The notes beneath the pieces were generated by a model. That model saw only the letters and a list, made by a program, of their open reading frames with translations. It was not told where the DNA came from and did not search any database. Positions 10,645 through 21,164 of a stretch of DNA of 64,000 nt are shown here, piece by piece. The position numbers and the translations under genes are program-made. Source of the stretch: Macrostomum hystrix. Lineage: Eukaryota; Platyhelminthes; Macrostomidae. Where the stretch lies: assembly GCA_950097015.1 (NCBI GenBank), contig CATNEN010000039.1, forward strand, positions 14,044,501 through 14,108,500. The letters are read 5' to 3'. How positions within the stretch are numbered: the stretch's first letter is position 1; the number at the start of each line of letters is the position of its first letter.

Positions 10645-12412
10645 AAGTCTTGTTCAAAAGAAACAAACAGAACTTCAATTCAAACGCTTTAAGAAATATC
10701 AGCGCTTGCGGAAATTCAGTTCGAACAAAGTCCCTTTCTATTGAAACAGAAGAAATTCAATTCAGACTGTCTATGGCCAAAATTGTCCCCGAGTGACGCG
10801 CACGCGCAAACTTGAAATTCAAAAGAAACAAAGTCACATTCTATTTCAACAGACTCAAGAGGTAAAACAGAACAAATCGACGAACGTAAGAGTAAAATGA
10901 AAAACAGGTACAAGACAGTGTCAGTTGGTCAACTTCAATGCGACACCTAACCATCAATTGCCTGTCCACCAAGGCAGCGAGGGACGCATGTAAATACATG
11001 GTTGAACCACTCAGTGCACTTGTCCGCAGAGATGCAGCCAATGGTTCTGTCCACCATGTTGTACAGAATGTCTCGCCGATAGGCCGTCATCGACTGATTC
11101 CCGAGCTGCTCAGCTGTCGGAGCGATGAACTTTTGCTGGTCTGCTGCTATTTCTCTCTTCAGAGCGGCCTTCCAACAGGAGATTGAGTTCTCCACAGGAG
11201 TCAAAAATGGACTGTATGGTGGAAGCCGCTTGACCTGAATGGTGGCCGGAATCTCGAAGTCTTCGGCGTCATTGTGAGAACTTACGTTGTCGATGACAAC
11301 ATAACAACGCGAGACTGGGAACGCAGCTTGGAAGTTGCCGACGGTGATCTGTAGGAACTCACCAAACTTCTCTTTAGTCGTGCCCTTATCATAAATTTGG
11401 TAGTGCACGGCACCGACACCTGGACAAATGGCCAAGCAGACGGTAACTCGAAGTCCTTTCTGAGTAGCCACTTGCCTGTATACGCGTTCACCACGTCCAG
11501 AGCGCCCTATTGATCGTCTCATCCACGCATCATCGATGAAAATTCATCGATGAAAATCTTATAGCCTGATCCGACATCGACAGAACAAAGCCACTCGCAA
11601 AACTCACTCCGCGATTCGATCACACGAGGGGAGTTGCGATCTGCAGGGAGATCTCGTGCCAACTTAGTGGTCTACAGAGCTCCATCAAGCTTAACGCTGA
11701 TCGTTTTCTCCGTTACGTGCGGCTTTTCTGGGAGTTGCTGGCGCAGATTAGCATTCATTTCTTTTAGCGTGACAAGCGGATTCGCTTGGATGAGACCAAG
11801 TACGTGGGCCTGCATTTCTCCATCCCACTTGAATCGTTTGGCTCCGCCCTTGGGCTGCTTTTGAGCTCTTCCTGACCTCACAATTGTGTACGCCGTTGAC
11901 CTCTTGACTCCAAGTTGGCGCACCAGTTCCACAAAGTCATCCCCACGATCAGCAGCCTTGATGATACGGTCTCTGTCACTGTTGCTTACAGTAGCGTACC
12001 GACGAGGCTGCTGTTCCACGATATCTTCATCGACTTCTGCTTCAAATTCATCGATTCCTTCTTCTTCCAGCAATTCATCGTCTTCTTCAATCTGATCTTC
12101 AGCATTCATATCGTTTCTTGTTGCGCAAAGATTGCACAGTTATGCAGTGCAGGAAAAACAAAAAATTAGATTAATGCAATAAAAATTGTATTTGTCAAAA
12201 ATCTCTGTTGAAATAGAATGTGACTTTGTTTCTTTTGAATTGCAAGTTTGCGCGTGCGTGTCACTCGGGGACAATTTTGGCCATAGACAGTCTGAATTGA
12301 ATTTCTTCTGTTTCAATAGAAAGGGACTTTGTTTGAACTGAATTTCCGCAAGCGCTGATATTTCTTAAAGCGTTTGAACTGAAGTTCTGTTTGTATCTTT
12401 TGAACAAGACTT
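10645..12412 (-). mobile_element. IS630/Tc1/mariner-type transposon with long inverted repeats
   Basis: Left 10645-10853 and right 12204-12412 are about 209-bp near-identical terminal inverted repeats (outer end aagtcttgttcaaaag, inner end ctatttcaacaga). They bracket one minus-strand transposase. Total length is 1768 bp. Because edges were called by eye, the expected TA target duplication could not be identified; the immediate flanks are ctca on the left and cgtt on the right. The transposase is broken, so this copy is dead unless supplied in trans. Confidence 0.85.
10947..12109 (-). pseudogene. Decayed DDE transposase (IS630/Tc1/mariner superfamily)
   Basis: ATG at 12109. The N-terminal part is acidic, then has a helix-turn-helix-like region (SDRDRIIKAADRG, RQLGVKRSTAYTIV). 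The frame is interrupted by an in-frame TAG at 11672-11674. The first catalytic Asp lies in YKIFID, just before a 14-bp tandem duplication (about 11538-11560, tttcatcgatgaa twice) that shifts the frame. The rest reads on to 10947 with the second Asp in YVVIDNVSSHN and the third acidic residue in LPPYSPFLTPVENS, 32 residues later by my count. The LPPYSPxLxPxEN block is diagnostic of the DDE_3 superfamily. Two disabling lesions mark it as a pseudogene. Confidence 0.85.
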
Positions 12413-12959
12413 CGTTCCAAATAGGAAGTAAAATGGTAGTAAAATGGTAAATGGTAAATGGTAAATAGTAAAATGGTAGTAAAATGAAGCTATTATCTAG
12501 TCCCTGATTAAAATGGATACACATGCTGAAAAGCATTGTAATATTTACAGGAGTTGATAATAGCATCATTACAGTTTAGATAAATCCACGAAAAACATGA
12601 AACTCGCATGGAAAGTGTAGATGACACGTGAAGGCTGAACATATCTAGCTCAGAAGTATATCATTTTGCTGAATGTAGGTAAAATTTCAGCCTCAGTTCT
12701 GTTTCAGCGTCATTTTCATCTGATCTTCTATCATCAACACTTAAAAAATTAAGTTCCAGCTTATTATTATTATTATTTATTCGGATTTTTTAGTTTGAGT
12801 ATAAAAAGTAACCACTTTCGATTAGGTTCTGTCCAAGTAAATAGTTGTTGGCATTATTATTGTTGTGTCGGCATGTTATTTTATAATCCGTATATTTCTA
12901 CTTGAAGTAACTTAATTGCGCACGTCAATATTAATGAGTCATTATAATGTATATTATAG
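12413..12959. other. Intergenic, no gene seen
   Basis: AT-rich; a short run of aaatggtaaatggtaaatgg lies at about 12430-12485. No exon recognised. Confidence 0.35.
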
Positions 12960-13275
12960 GTTTGTTGTTTGTACATGCGCGCCCAGCCAGGCCACGCACG
13001 CGATCGGTCGGTCACCTGCTCTACAGCCAAGGCATCGGACTAACCCCGGTCTGGTGGGCCCAGCCAATAGGAGGACGGCTAGCCAATTTGATGCGACCGA
13101 CTTAAGCGCGATACCCCGGGCCGGGCCAATCAGCAGCCAGTTCGTTAACCGGCAGGGTCGACCTGGCAGAAGAACAAGACCTGGCAGGGTCGGCCGGCAC
13201 CCAGGCTTTGATGAGGGTTGGGGCGGGCGCTTGACTATATAACTGACTATTGCGCTGTCATTTTGTTTCTATCGT
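12960..13275 (+). promoter_or_regulatory. Strong promoter-like segment: CCAAT x3, GC box, TATA
   Basis: A GC-rich island holds CCAAT at 13064-13068, 13083-13087 and 13126-13130. The last, GGGCCAATCAGCAG, is a near-ideal NF-Y site. A GGGGCGGGC GC box lies at about 13220-13228 and TATATAA at 13236-13242, so initiation is expected near 13265-13275. A good donor, GTCA|GTAAGT, follows at 13396/13397, which would end a non-coding first exon. The target gene is not evident. It could be a lost or distant gene, Ly6 copy 2 (ATG 15437), or an LTR promoter; no LTR termini were found. Confidence 0.45.
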
Positions 13276-13396
13276 CGCGTGTATTTTCGTGTGTCTTCGT
13301 TGCAATCGTTGTTACGCATCCTAGTAATAGATACCGGGACAGGTAAACCGGTCCAACTAGCTAGTCGAAGAAAACCCCACACTCAATCCCACGTCA

Positions 13397-14140
13397 GTAA
13401 GTAGCTTGCGCTGAGCTCGGTACGTCTGGCCAACTGCTGACGGAGTGTTAGACAGGGATTGGCAAGCACGGAAGTACTCTCCATATCGCCGACAATCATC
13501 GGTGGGACGCCGTCGAATTGACATTAGGTGTGGCACGATAGAACTATCGTTGTGCCATAGTGCGGAAGTGCTTGCTGGTCGCCTCGGTTTCAGACTAGGG
13601 ACTTTGGGTTAGGTTGTATTATTTGTCTTGTTCTGTCATAGGGACTGTCTGTTTGTCTAGGAGTTATTTGTGTTAATTGTCATGTTATTTGCGTGAGTTC
13701 TTGTTGATGTCCAGAGCATTTTCGAGTAGAGTTCGCGTTGTTCTTGTGTTAAGGTTACCGAGATTTTGTTTGTAATTTACCAGTGCGAATTGTGAGTTTA
13801 ATATTTAATCAAGTACAGTACCTGGCAAGGAACGGAAGGAGCGCTGCCAGGGGAATTAATCATTCATAGCTTTCTCTTGTTAACTAATTAACACTTAAAT
13901 ATCAGCTGTTTAGCTTGGAATCCCGAATCATCTTGTCTTCGTTATTTTCGAGCTACGGCAATAGAGTCTCTCGCAAAGAGTAGGACACCCGACCTCATTT
14001 AGGGATCTCAACGCAAAGAGAGACCTAAGTCAAAATATCACATTATTACTCTTCTCGCTGTGAGAAAATAATATAAGTTTTCCTTTCACGGTACGAAAAG
14101 CATGTATTATCGAGGGTACGCAAAAAGTATCGAGAGAGAA
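13397..14140. other. Unassigned stretch after the promoter-like segment
   Basis: Mixed sequence without long open frames. It could be an intron or untranslated part of whatever the 13.2-kb promoter drives. The degenerate start of the 42-bp minisatellite (gcataaattatcc) appears from about 14130. Confidence 0.3.
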
Positions 14141-14508
14141 GCATAAATTATCCAGGGGGTAGCATGATTTATCAACTGGCTTGCATAAATTATCCAGGGG
14201 GTAGCATGATTTATCAACTGGCTTGCATAAATTATCCAGGGGGTAGCATGATTTATCAACTGGCTTGCATAAATTATCCAGGGGGTAGCATGATTATCAA
14301 CTGGCTTGCATAAATTATCCAGGGGGTAGCATGATTATCAACTGGCTTGCATAAATTATCCTGGGGGTAGCATGATTATCAACTGGCTTGCATAAATTAT
14401 CCAGGGGGTAGCATGATTTATCAACTGGCTTGCATAAATTATCCAGGGGGTAGCATGATTTATCAACTAGCTTGCATAAATTATCCAGGGGGTAGCATGA
14501 TTTTTCTA
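14141..14508. repeat. Minisatellite A, 42-bp unit (same family as 17460-18560)
   Basis: About nine copies of a 42-bp unit (catgatttatcaactggctt + gcataaattatccagggggtag), three of them 41 bp (catgattatc). The identical unit forms the larger array B right of Ly6 copy 2. Confidence 0.95.
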
Positions 14509-14509
14509 G

Positions 14510-15180
14510 TGCCATTATGTAGTTAGACTTCTCTTCTGCTGTTAAGGATGCGATGTTGGGAGTTTTCCTAGAAATGTTCTTTTCAAAACTCTAACGTGCG
14601 GCGCTATACATATTCCAACTGCACTTAAAAAGGAAGTGGACCTCGTTTTCAACTTCCATTTTGCACTTACTACATAATCTGTTCTCATACGGAATTTTCG
14701 GTCTCGCAGTTCGCAATGTTTCGCAAGCTATAGCTTATGGTTTCCTAGTCTAAACGAGGATATGGTACGTCTTAACTCCGGGTTGTATATTTGTTGTAAA
14801 TAATTTTCGGCTGAATAATTATTGCTTAAAGGAGTAATAGAAGTGGCTTAGCTTGTTTGAGTTCTGTGTACATCGTCTCCAATGGGTATGGAACTGAGAA
14901 ACGAAATTTTTCATGTGGTTTCTAATTGCTTTTGCAAGACTAATGCCTCTGCAGTTTAGTATAAACTCATTGGTGATCTTTGCTTTGATTCCAACATCAC
15001 TGTATGTTGGGTCCGCTAATAAATTGAAAATTATGGAGTCCGGGCGGCTTGTAATGGAGGCCCAGTATGAAATGCTTCTTTTCTGGATGTTTATGTATAC
15101 GAGGCAATCTCGTAAAGGCAATCTGCCTAACTCTGAGCGGGCCCCGTTGCCATCTGCATTTTGGCTGACTATGTAGTAGG
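14510..15180 (-). pseudogene. C-terminal relic of a non-LTR retrotransposon reverse transcriptase
   Basis: The minus strand reads, with a frameshift and stops, SELGRLPLRDCLVYINIQKR, then FRLGNHKL, then ENRLCSKCKMEVENEVHF and LFKCSW. The order ELGRxPL...I..R...YW, FR.GNHKL, RLCxxCxxxxxEnExHFLxxC is the usual C-terminal region of LINE-type polymerases. Lesions include a TAA near 14820, a TAG inside the HKL segment, and a TAG after MYSAAR. Its 3' end runs directly into minisatellite A. Confidence 0.6.
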
Positions 15181-15436
15181 TCTTTACAGCACCTGATGTT
15201 TACCCTTTCAAAAAGACAGCGGTCCCAAGGACCCAGGTTCCACGAGACAAAAGCCCCCCTAGGCCTCGGAGGCGTCTAGAGCTCTGCTTTCTATCATTAC
15301 TGCGCAGTACAGCATGAGCTGATTGTATCAGATCGCCCCGCCCCGTTTATAGGCCAGTGCTGATAAGTGCTGTGAAACCTTTAAGTTAAATTTCTCTTGG
15401 AGTCAGTAAAATTCTGATAAAAAATTCAATTCTATA

Positions 15437-16990
15437 ATGAACAGCATGATGAGAACTACGAAGGATTGTATACTGCTGGTGATGCTGCTGCTCCAGCTTG
15501 TCTGTTGTTGTAAGTAGATTGTCTATCATTTAGTCTTGCGGAAGAATAATTCAGTTTAATCTCAAATCAGAATCGTAGCACATGGGAAACAACTAGTGTG
15601 CACAGATACCGTACGCAGGCACACGCTCACACAGGTGTGTACATCTGCCCTGACTTTCTCATCGTCAGGCAGTGTACACTATCACTGGGACTTGGAGTTT
15701 GGCCCTCAGGGCGTAAATTGCACGACAAGCCGTCAAGCCTTCTCTGCGCCCAAAATGAATGTGGTCTCACCGCAAAATCGAGCTCAGGGACCTTGGTGCG
15801 AGAGGCAAACGCGTTGTTCTGCCTCTGCCGTTGACCCACACATTATTCGTATTCAATGGCCCATTGCTAGAGTTAAAAAACTGCAAATTTTGGTTAGTGT
15901 GGCAGCCCCTCCCACACCTGTCCATGGACTGTATGCACGAGTAGACAGGCTTGGTCATTTTTCGTCTCATTCCATTTGGCAGCTCAGACGAATGACCCTG
16001 AATTTGAAATCATCGATGGCAGCGATAATCGCTCACCGACTGTCAAAGCTATCAAGCCCAAGAAGTCGCCGAAGTTCAATTGCATCGTCTGTGACGACAT
16101 CCGCAATGCCAGTTGTCAGCCTTGGGACAAGTTTAGCAAAAACTGCTACACGGACGAAAGGATCGACAAGACCAAGCCTGTTGGCTGCCAATGGATGGTG
16201 CAGCAGGGTACGACTCTGAGTTATTGTGCTGAGCTTTATGTCGATGCTTCAAGAACAAGAAGCTCCTCAGACACGACGTTTCTTAAACGCGACGATTCTC
16301 ATACACGAAATTCTCACACAAGACTGTTCTACAACATGACGATTCTCATATACGACGGTTCTTAAACACTACGATTCTCAAACACGACGGTTCTCAAACA
16401 CAAAGGTTCTGAAAAGTGGCAATTTCGCAAGACGACTATTCTTAAACGATTCTCACACACAACGGTTCTTACACATTCTCACACATTCTAACGCATGAAG
16501 GTTCTCAAACATGACGGTTCTCAAACATGACGGTTCTCAAACATGACGGTTCTCAAACACAAAGGTTCTGAAAAGTGGCAATTTTGCAAGACGACTATTC
16601 TTAAACGATTCTCACACATAACGGTTCTTACACATTCTCACACATTCTAACGCATGAAGGTTCTCAAACATGACGGCTTTAAAACCAAACGAATCTAAGA
16701 CCTGACGGTTCTAAAACACAGCGATTTTTTAACATACAGATTCTGGCACACGATACATATAAAATATCCAACATATTGCAGTCCAGGGCCGCACGTACAC
16801 TAGTCGGCATTGCACAAACTTAGTTGATGACAGTATTCAGGGATGCGTGGATCGCGTGGGCAGCAATAAGATCAAAGTGACGTACTGCCATTGCCGTACT
16901 GAAAACTGCAATGGAGCTCCTGGACTAAAGTTCGGCTTTAGCCTGCCTTTGGTGCTTCTGCTGCTGAAGGTTGCTGCTTCTGGGCTCTGA
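15437..16990 (+). CDS. Quiver/Ly6-like GPI-anchored three-finger protein, copy 2
   Basis: Exons 15437-15509, 15983-16207 and 16782-16990 join in phase to 168 aa, with the same splice sites as copy 1. The signal peptide differs slightly (TTKDCILLVMLLLQLVCC). Compared with copy 1, one Ile codon is missing (TVKAIKP versus TVIKAIKP) and one Gln codon is added (ASCQPWDK versus ASCPWDK). All ten cysteines, the TYCHCRTENCN end and the hydrophobic GPI-signal tail are kept. Only whole-codon indels and few substitutions suggest continued selection. Unlike copy 1 it has no TATA box in its immediate upstream DNA, so its expression must differ or rely on the 13.2-kb promoter-like region (inference). ATTAAA at about 17060 could serve polyadenylation. 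Confidence 0.83.
15595..15840 (-). mobile_element. SINE-A fragment in intron 1 of Ly6 copy 2
   Basis: Duplicate of the fragment at 8851-9096 with only a few substitutions. Long open frames through it are shadows of the SINE plus exon 2. Confidence 0.75.
16260..16760. repeat. Degenerate repeat in Ly6 copy 2 intron 2
   Basis: Same acggttctcaaacac-type words as copy 1, enlarged by one tandem duplication of 159 bp. Confidence 0.75.
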
Positions 16991-17246
16991 CATTGTATCT
17001 GTGTGCAATGCTACTATGATTTGACCCTTCAACATTATTTACTAAAGGTTAATAACAGTTTATTAAATATTTTCGCTGCACTATTTGTATTAATTAGCTG
17101 CTGATTAATTACTAATTACTAATTAGCTTGGCAAGGCTGTCTTTAGAAAATTGGGTTGATTGTTTTTACAAATTATTTAGTAAACGGCAACATGCCGAAA
17201 AAATCGAGCTTATGAATTAGATAATGGATGTTTAATGTAAATATAA

Positions 17247-17326
17247 AGACCGGCTATTGAGGATATTAATGGCTGTGACCGAGGGCGCGCAGACACGCAG
17301 ACATTAATACCCGAAATAGCCGGTCT
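17247..17326. repeat. Inverted repeat (25-bp arms)
   Basis: The left arm 17247-17271 (agaccggctatt...attaatg) pairs with 17302-17326 at 22 of 25 positions around a 30-base GC-rich loop. A self-complementary CCAAT word (attggccaat) follows at about 17335. The role is unknown; it could be a transcribed hairpin or a transposon remnant. Confidence 0.6.
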
Positions 17327-17459
17327 CTATTGCCATTGGCCAATGATAACATTTTTCAAGGAGACCTCATTAATGACCGCGAAACTTTTATGCATGGCAC
17401 GCATTCAGTGCTCTTTCGGTGGTCCCTAATGAACACCATTAATGACTTGTTACACATGT

Positions 17460-18560
17460 CTGCATGATTATCAACTGGCTTGCATAAATCATCCAGGGGG
17501 TAGCATGATTTACCAACTGGCTTGCATAAATCATCCAGGGGGTAGCATGATTATCAACTGGCTTGCATAAATTATCCAGGGGGTAGCATGATTTACCAAC
17601 TGGCTTGCATAAATTATCCAGTAGGTAGCATGATTTATCAACTGGCTTGCATAAATTATCCAGGGGGTAGCATGATTTATCAACTGGCTTGCATAAATTA
17701 TCCAGGGGGTAGCATGATTTACCAACTGGCTTGCATAAATTATCCAGGGGGTAGCATGATTTACCAACTGGCTTGCATAAATTATCCAGGGGGTAGCATG
17801 ATTTATCAACTGGCTTGCATAAATTATCCAGTAGGTAGCATGATTTATCAACTGGCTTGCATAAATTATCCAGGGGGTAGCATGATTTATCAACTGGCTT
17901 GCATAAATTATCCAGGGGGTAGCATGATTTATCAACTGGCTTGCATAAATTATCCAGGGGGTAGCATGATTTATCAACTGGCTTGCATAAATTATCCAGT
18001 AGGTAGCATGATTTATCAACTGGCTTGCATAAATTATCCAGGGGGTAGCATGATTTATCAACTGGCTTGCATAAATTATCCTGGGGGTAGCATGATTTAT
18101 CAACTGGCTTGCATAAATTATCCTGGGGGTAGCATGATTTATCAACTGGCTTGCATAAATTATCCTGGGGGTAGCATGATTTATCAACTGGCTTGCATAA
18201 ATTATCCAGGGGGTAGCATGATTTATCAACTGGCTTGCATAAATTATCCAGTAGGTAGCATGATTTATCAACTGGCTTGCATAAATTATCCAGGGGGTAG
18301 CATGATTTATCAACTGGCTTGCATAAATTATCCTGGGGGTAGCATGATTTATCAACTGGCTTGCATAAATTATCCTGGGGGTAGCATGATTTATCAACTG
18401 GCTTGCATAAATTATCCTGGGGGTAGCATGATTTATCAACTGGCTTGCATAAATTATCCATGGGGTAGCATGATTTATCAACTGGCTTGCATAAATTATC
18501 CTGGGGGTAGCATGATTTATCAACTGGCTTGCATAAATTATCCATGGGGTAGCATGAACT
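17460..18560. repeat. Minisatellite B, 42-bp unit
   Basis: About 26 copies of the unit seen at 14141-14508 (core catgatttatcaactggctt), with ccaggggg / cctggggg / ccagtagg / ccatgggg variants. A 42-bp unit is 14 codons with no stop in several frames. This produces 330-370-codon open frames on both strands that are not genes. Degenerate units trail off to about 18690. Confidence 0.96.
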
Positions 18561-19439
18561 ATCGTGTTTGCAACATGAACTGTCGAAGTGGAAGCATGAA
18601 TTAACGAGGGCGGAGCGTAAATTTTCGAGGGGTAAAATGAATTATCAAGGGGAAAGCATGACTAATCGAGAGGCAAGCATAAATTATCGAGTTACTTTCA
18701 AGTTTAAGCTGAATCTTGTTGATGATTTTCTTCTCATGGCTTTACGCTGTGATTTTATTCCCCCCAATGAGAAGTACAAGCGCATTCAGATGCACAAGGC
18801 TCACATAACTTTTTATTGCCTTAAAGCGATTAAAAATAATTATCAACTCGACTGTATATTTTTTATTTGATCATAAAAAGAAGCTGAACAGAAGAAACTA
18901 ATAAAAGGTCACATATTGCAGTGCAATACACTATACTATATTTGAAACAATACATACCCACGAATTTCCCCTTTAGACTACTGAATGGGTAGTAAGCTAG
19001 AGATATTGCGAGTTTCTGTTTTGCGAGCAAAAAAGCGAGCATAAAAAGTGCATTTCGATGGTCCAGTTTTGTTGAAAAAGACTGCGCTTAAAAGCGAGAC
19101 GCAAAATCGATAAAAAGGGTGTTTTATAAATAGAATTAAAAAAAAAGACAGACAAGAAAAAAACCACGAGCAGTCTTTAAGTGCAATAGTTGCACCTCAA
19201 GAATCACACGGAGATGCGCGGGTCGTAGCATCAGTTTTTGCGTATAATAATAATATGCGGCAATTTACCTGCGGCAAAATATTCATTCTTGAGTACTTAT
19301 CACAGTAATAGTAATAGTATCCTCAGCATTTTATTATCTGAAATTTGAATAGTAAAGTAAGCTTTGTGAATGACTAACAATGTATCACATGTAGCTTTGC
19401 AATCAAAATGCGGCTAATATATATTTTCATCTGCGTCTA
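18561..19439. other. Degenerate repeat edge then unique DNA, no gene seen
   Basis: Up to about 18690 decayed 42-bp units are visible (gcatgaattaacgaggg, gcatgactaatcgagagg). The rest is AT-rich and unassigned. Confidence 0.4.
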
Positions 19440-20990
19440 ACATCTCCCACATGTGCTTAACATCCCATATGTGTGTCCCACATGCCCATCTGTGTTTGAC
19501 AATACCCTGCTTTTTGTATCTAACACCCTGCTATTTGTGCCTAACACCCTCTTATCCGTGACATGCCCAACTGTATCTAACACCCTGCTAACTTTATCTA
19601 AAACACCCAGCTATTGGTGTCTAACACCCTGCTAACTTTATCTAAAACACCCAGCTATTGGTGTCTAACACTCTGCTAACTTTGTCTAAAACACCCAGCT
19701 ATTGGTGTCTAACACTCTGCTAACTTTGTCTAAAACACCCTGCTATTGGTGTCTAAAACTCTGCTAACTTTGTCTAAAACACCCTGCTATTGGTGTCTAA
19801 AACCCTGCTATTGGTGTCTAAATCACCCTGCTATTGGTGTCTAACACTCTGCTAACTTTGTCTAAAACACCCTGCTATTGGTGTCTAACACTCTGCTAAC
19901 TTTGTCTAAAACACCCTGCTATTGGTGTCTAAAACCCTGCTATTGGTGTCTAAATCACCCTGCTATTGGTGTCTAACACTCTGCTAACTTTGTCTAAAAC
20001 ACCCTGCTATTGGTGTCTAACACTCTGCTAACTTTGTCTAAAACACCCTGCTATTGGTGTCTAAAACTCTGCTAACTTTGTCTAAAACACCCTGCTATTG
20101 GTGTCTAAAACTCTGCTATTGGTGTCTAAATCACCCAGCTATTGGTGTCTAACACTCTGCTAACTTTGTCTAAAACACCCTGCTATTGGTGTCTAAAACT
20201 CTGCTAACTTTGTCTAAAACACCCTGCTATTGGTGTCTAAAACCCTGCTATTGGTGTCTAAATCACCCTGCTATTGGTGTCTAAAACTCTGCTAACTTTG
20301 TCTAAAACACCCTGCTATTGGTGTCTAACACTCTGCTAACTTTGTCTAAAACACCCTGCTATTGGTGTCTAAAACTCTGCTAACTTTGTCTAAAACACCC
20401 TGCTATTGGTGTCTAAAACTCTGCTATTGGTGTCTAAATCACCCAGCTATTGGTGTCTAACACTCTGCTAACTTTGTCTAAAACACCCTGCTATTGGTGT
20501 CTAAAACTCTGCTAACTTTGTCTAAAACACCCTGCTATTGGTGTCTAACACTCTGCTAACTTTATCTAAAACACCCTGCTATTGGTGTCTAACACTCTGC
20601 TAACTTTGTCTAAAACACCCTGCTATTGGTGTCTAAAACCCTGCTATTGGTGTCTAAATCACCCTGCTATTGGTGTCTAACACTCTGCTAACTTTGTCTA
20701 AAACACCCTGCTATTGGTGTCTAACACTCTGCTAACTTTGTCTAAAACACCCTGCTATTGGTGTCTAAAACCCTGCTATTGGTGTCTAAATCACCCTGCT
20801 ATTGGTGTCTAACACTCTGCTAACTTTGTCTAAAACACCCTGCTATTGGTGTCTAACACTCTGCTAACTTTGTCTAAAACACCCTGCTATTGGTGTCTAA
20901 AACCCTGCTATTGGTGTCAAACACTGCTAACTTTGCCTAAAACACAGTTACCTGTGTCTAACACCCTGCGATCTGTGTCTAAGATCTCCC
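19440..20990. repeat. Higher-order minisatellite of two related monomers
   Basis: Two monomer types alternate: ctgctattggtgtctaa (about 20-21 bp) and ctgctaactttgtctaaaac (about 24 bp). Blocks of about 131 bp recur, for example the junction gtctaaaaccctgctattgg at about 19797, 19928, 20238, 20633 and 20765. The left edge (to about 19620) is degenerate. Confidence 0.95.
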
Positions 20991-21164
20991 ATCTGTGTCT
21001 ATTTTTCTATGTCTAACACTCCCCTACCAGTATATAACAGCCTTACATGTGTCTAACTAACATCCCTATGACCTTGAACATCGATTATCATACTCTGGTG
21101 AGATTTGTAGAGAACTTTTACCTGGATAATTCAATTTAATCGGCTAATGCCATTTTGATTTCAA

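Larger units (their letters stand above)
15347..17095. repeat. Segmental duplication, copy 2 (pairs with 8592-10199)
   Basis: Near-identical to copy 1 over gene, introns and the intronic SINE. It has an extra 159-bp tandem block in intron 2 (ggttctcaaacacaaaggtt at 16389 and again at 16548). Confidence 0.9.

Noticed and set aside
15596-16219. 207-codon plus frame across Ly6 copy 2 intron 1 and exon 2
   Set aside because: It runs through SINE sequence and exon 2 in the wrong frame; the spliced Ly6 model explains the region.
17439-18604. 368-codon minus and 338-codon plus frames (DNLCKPVDKSCYP, MIYQLACINYPGGS)
   Set aside because: 14-codon periodicity of the 42-bp minisatellite; both strands are equally open.
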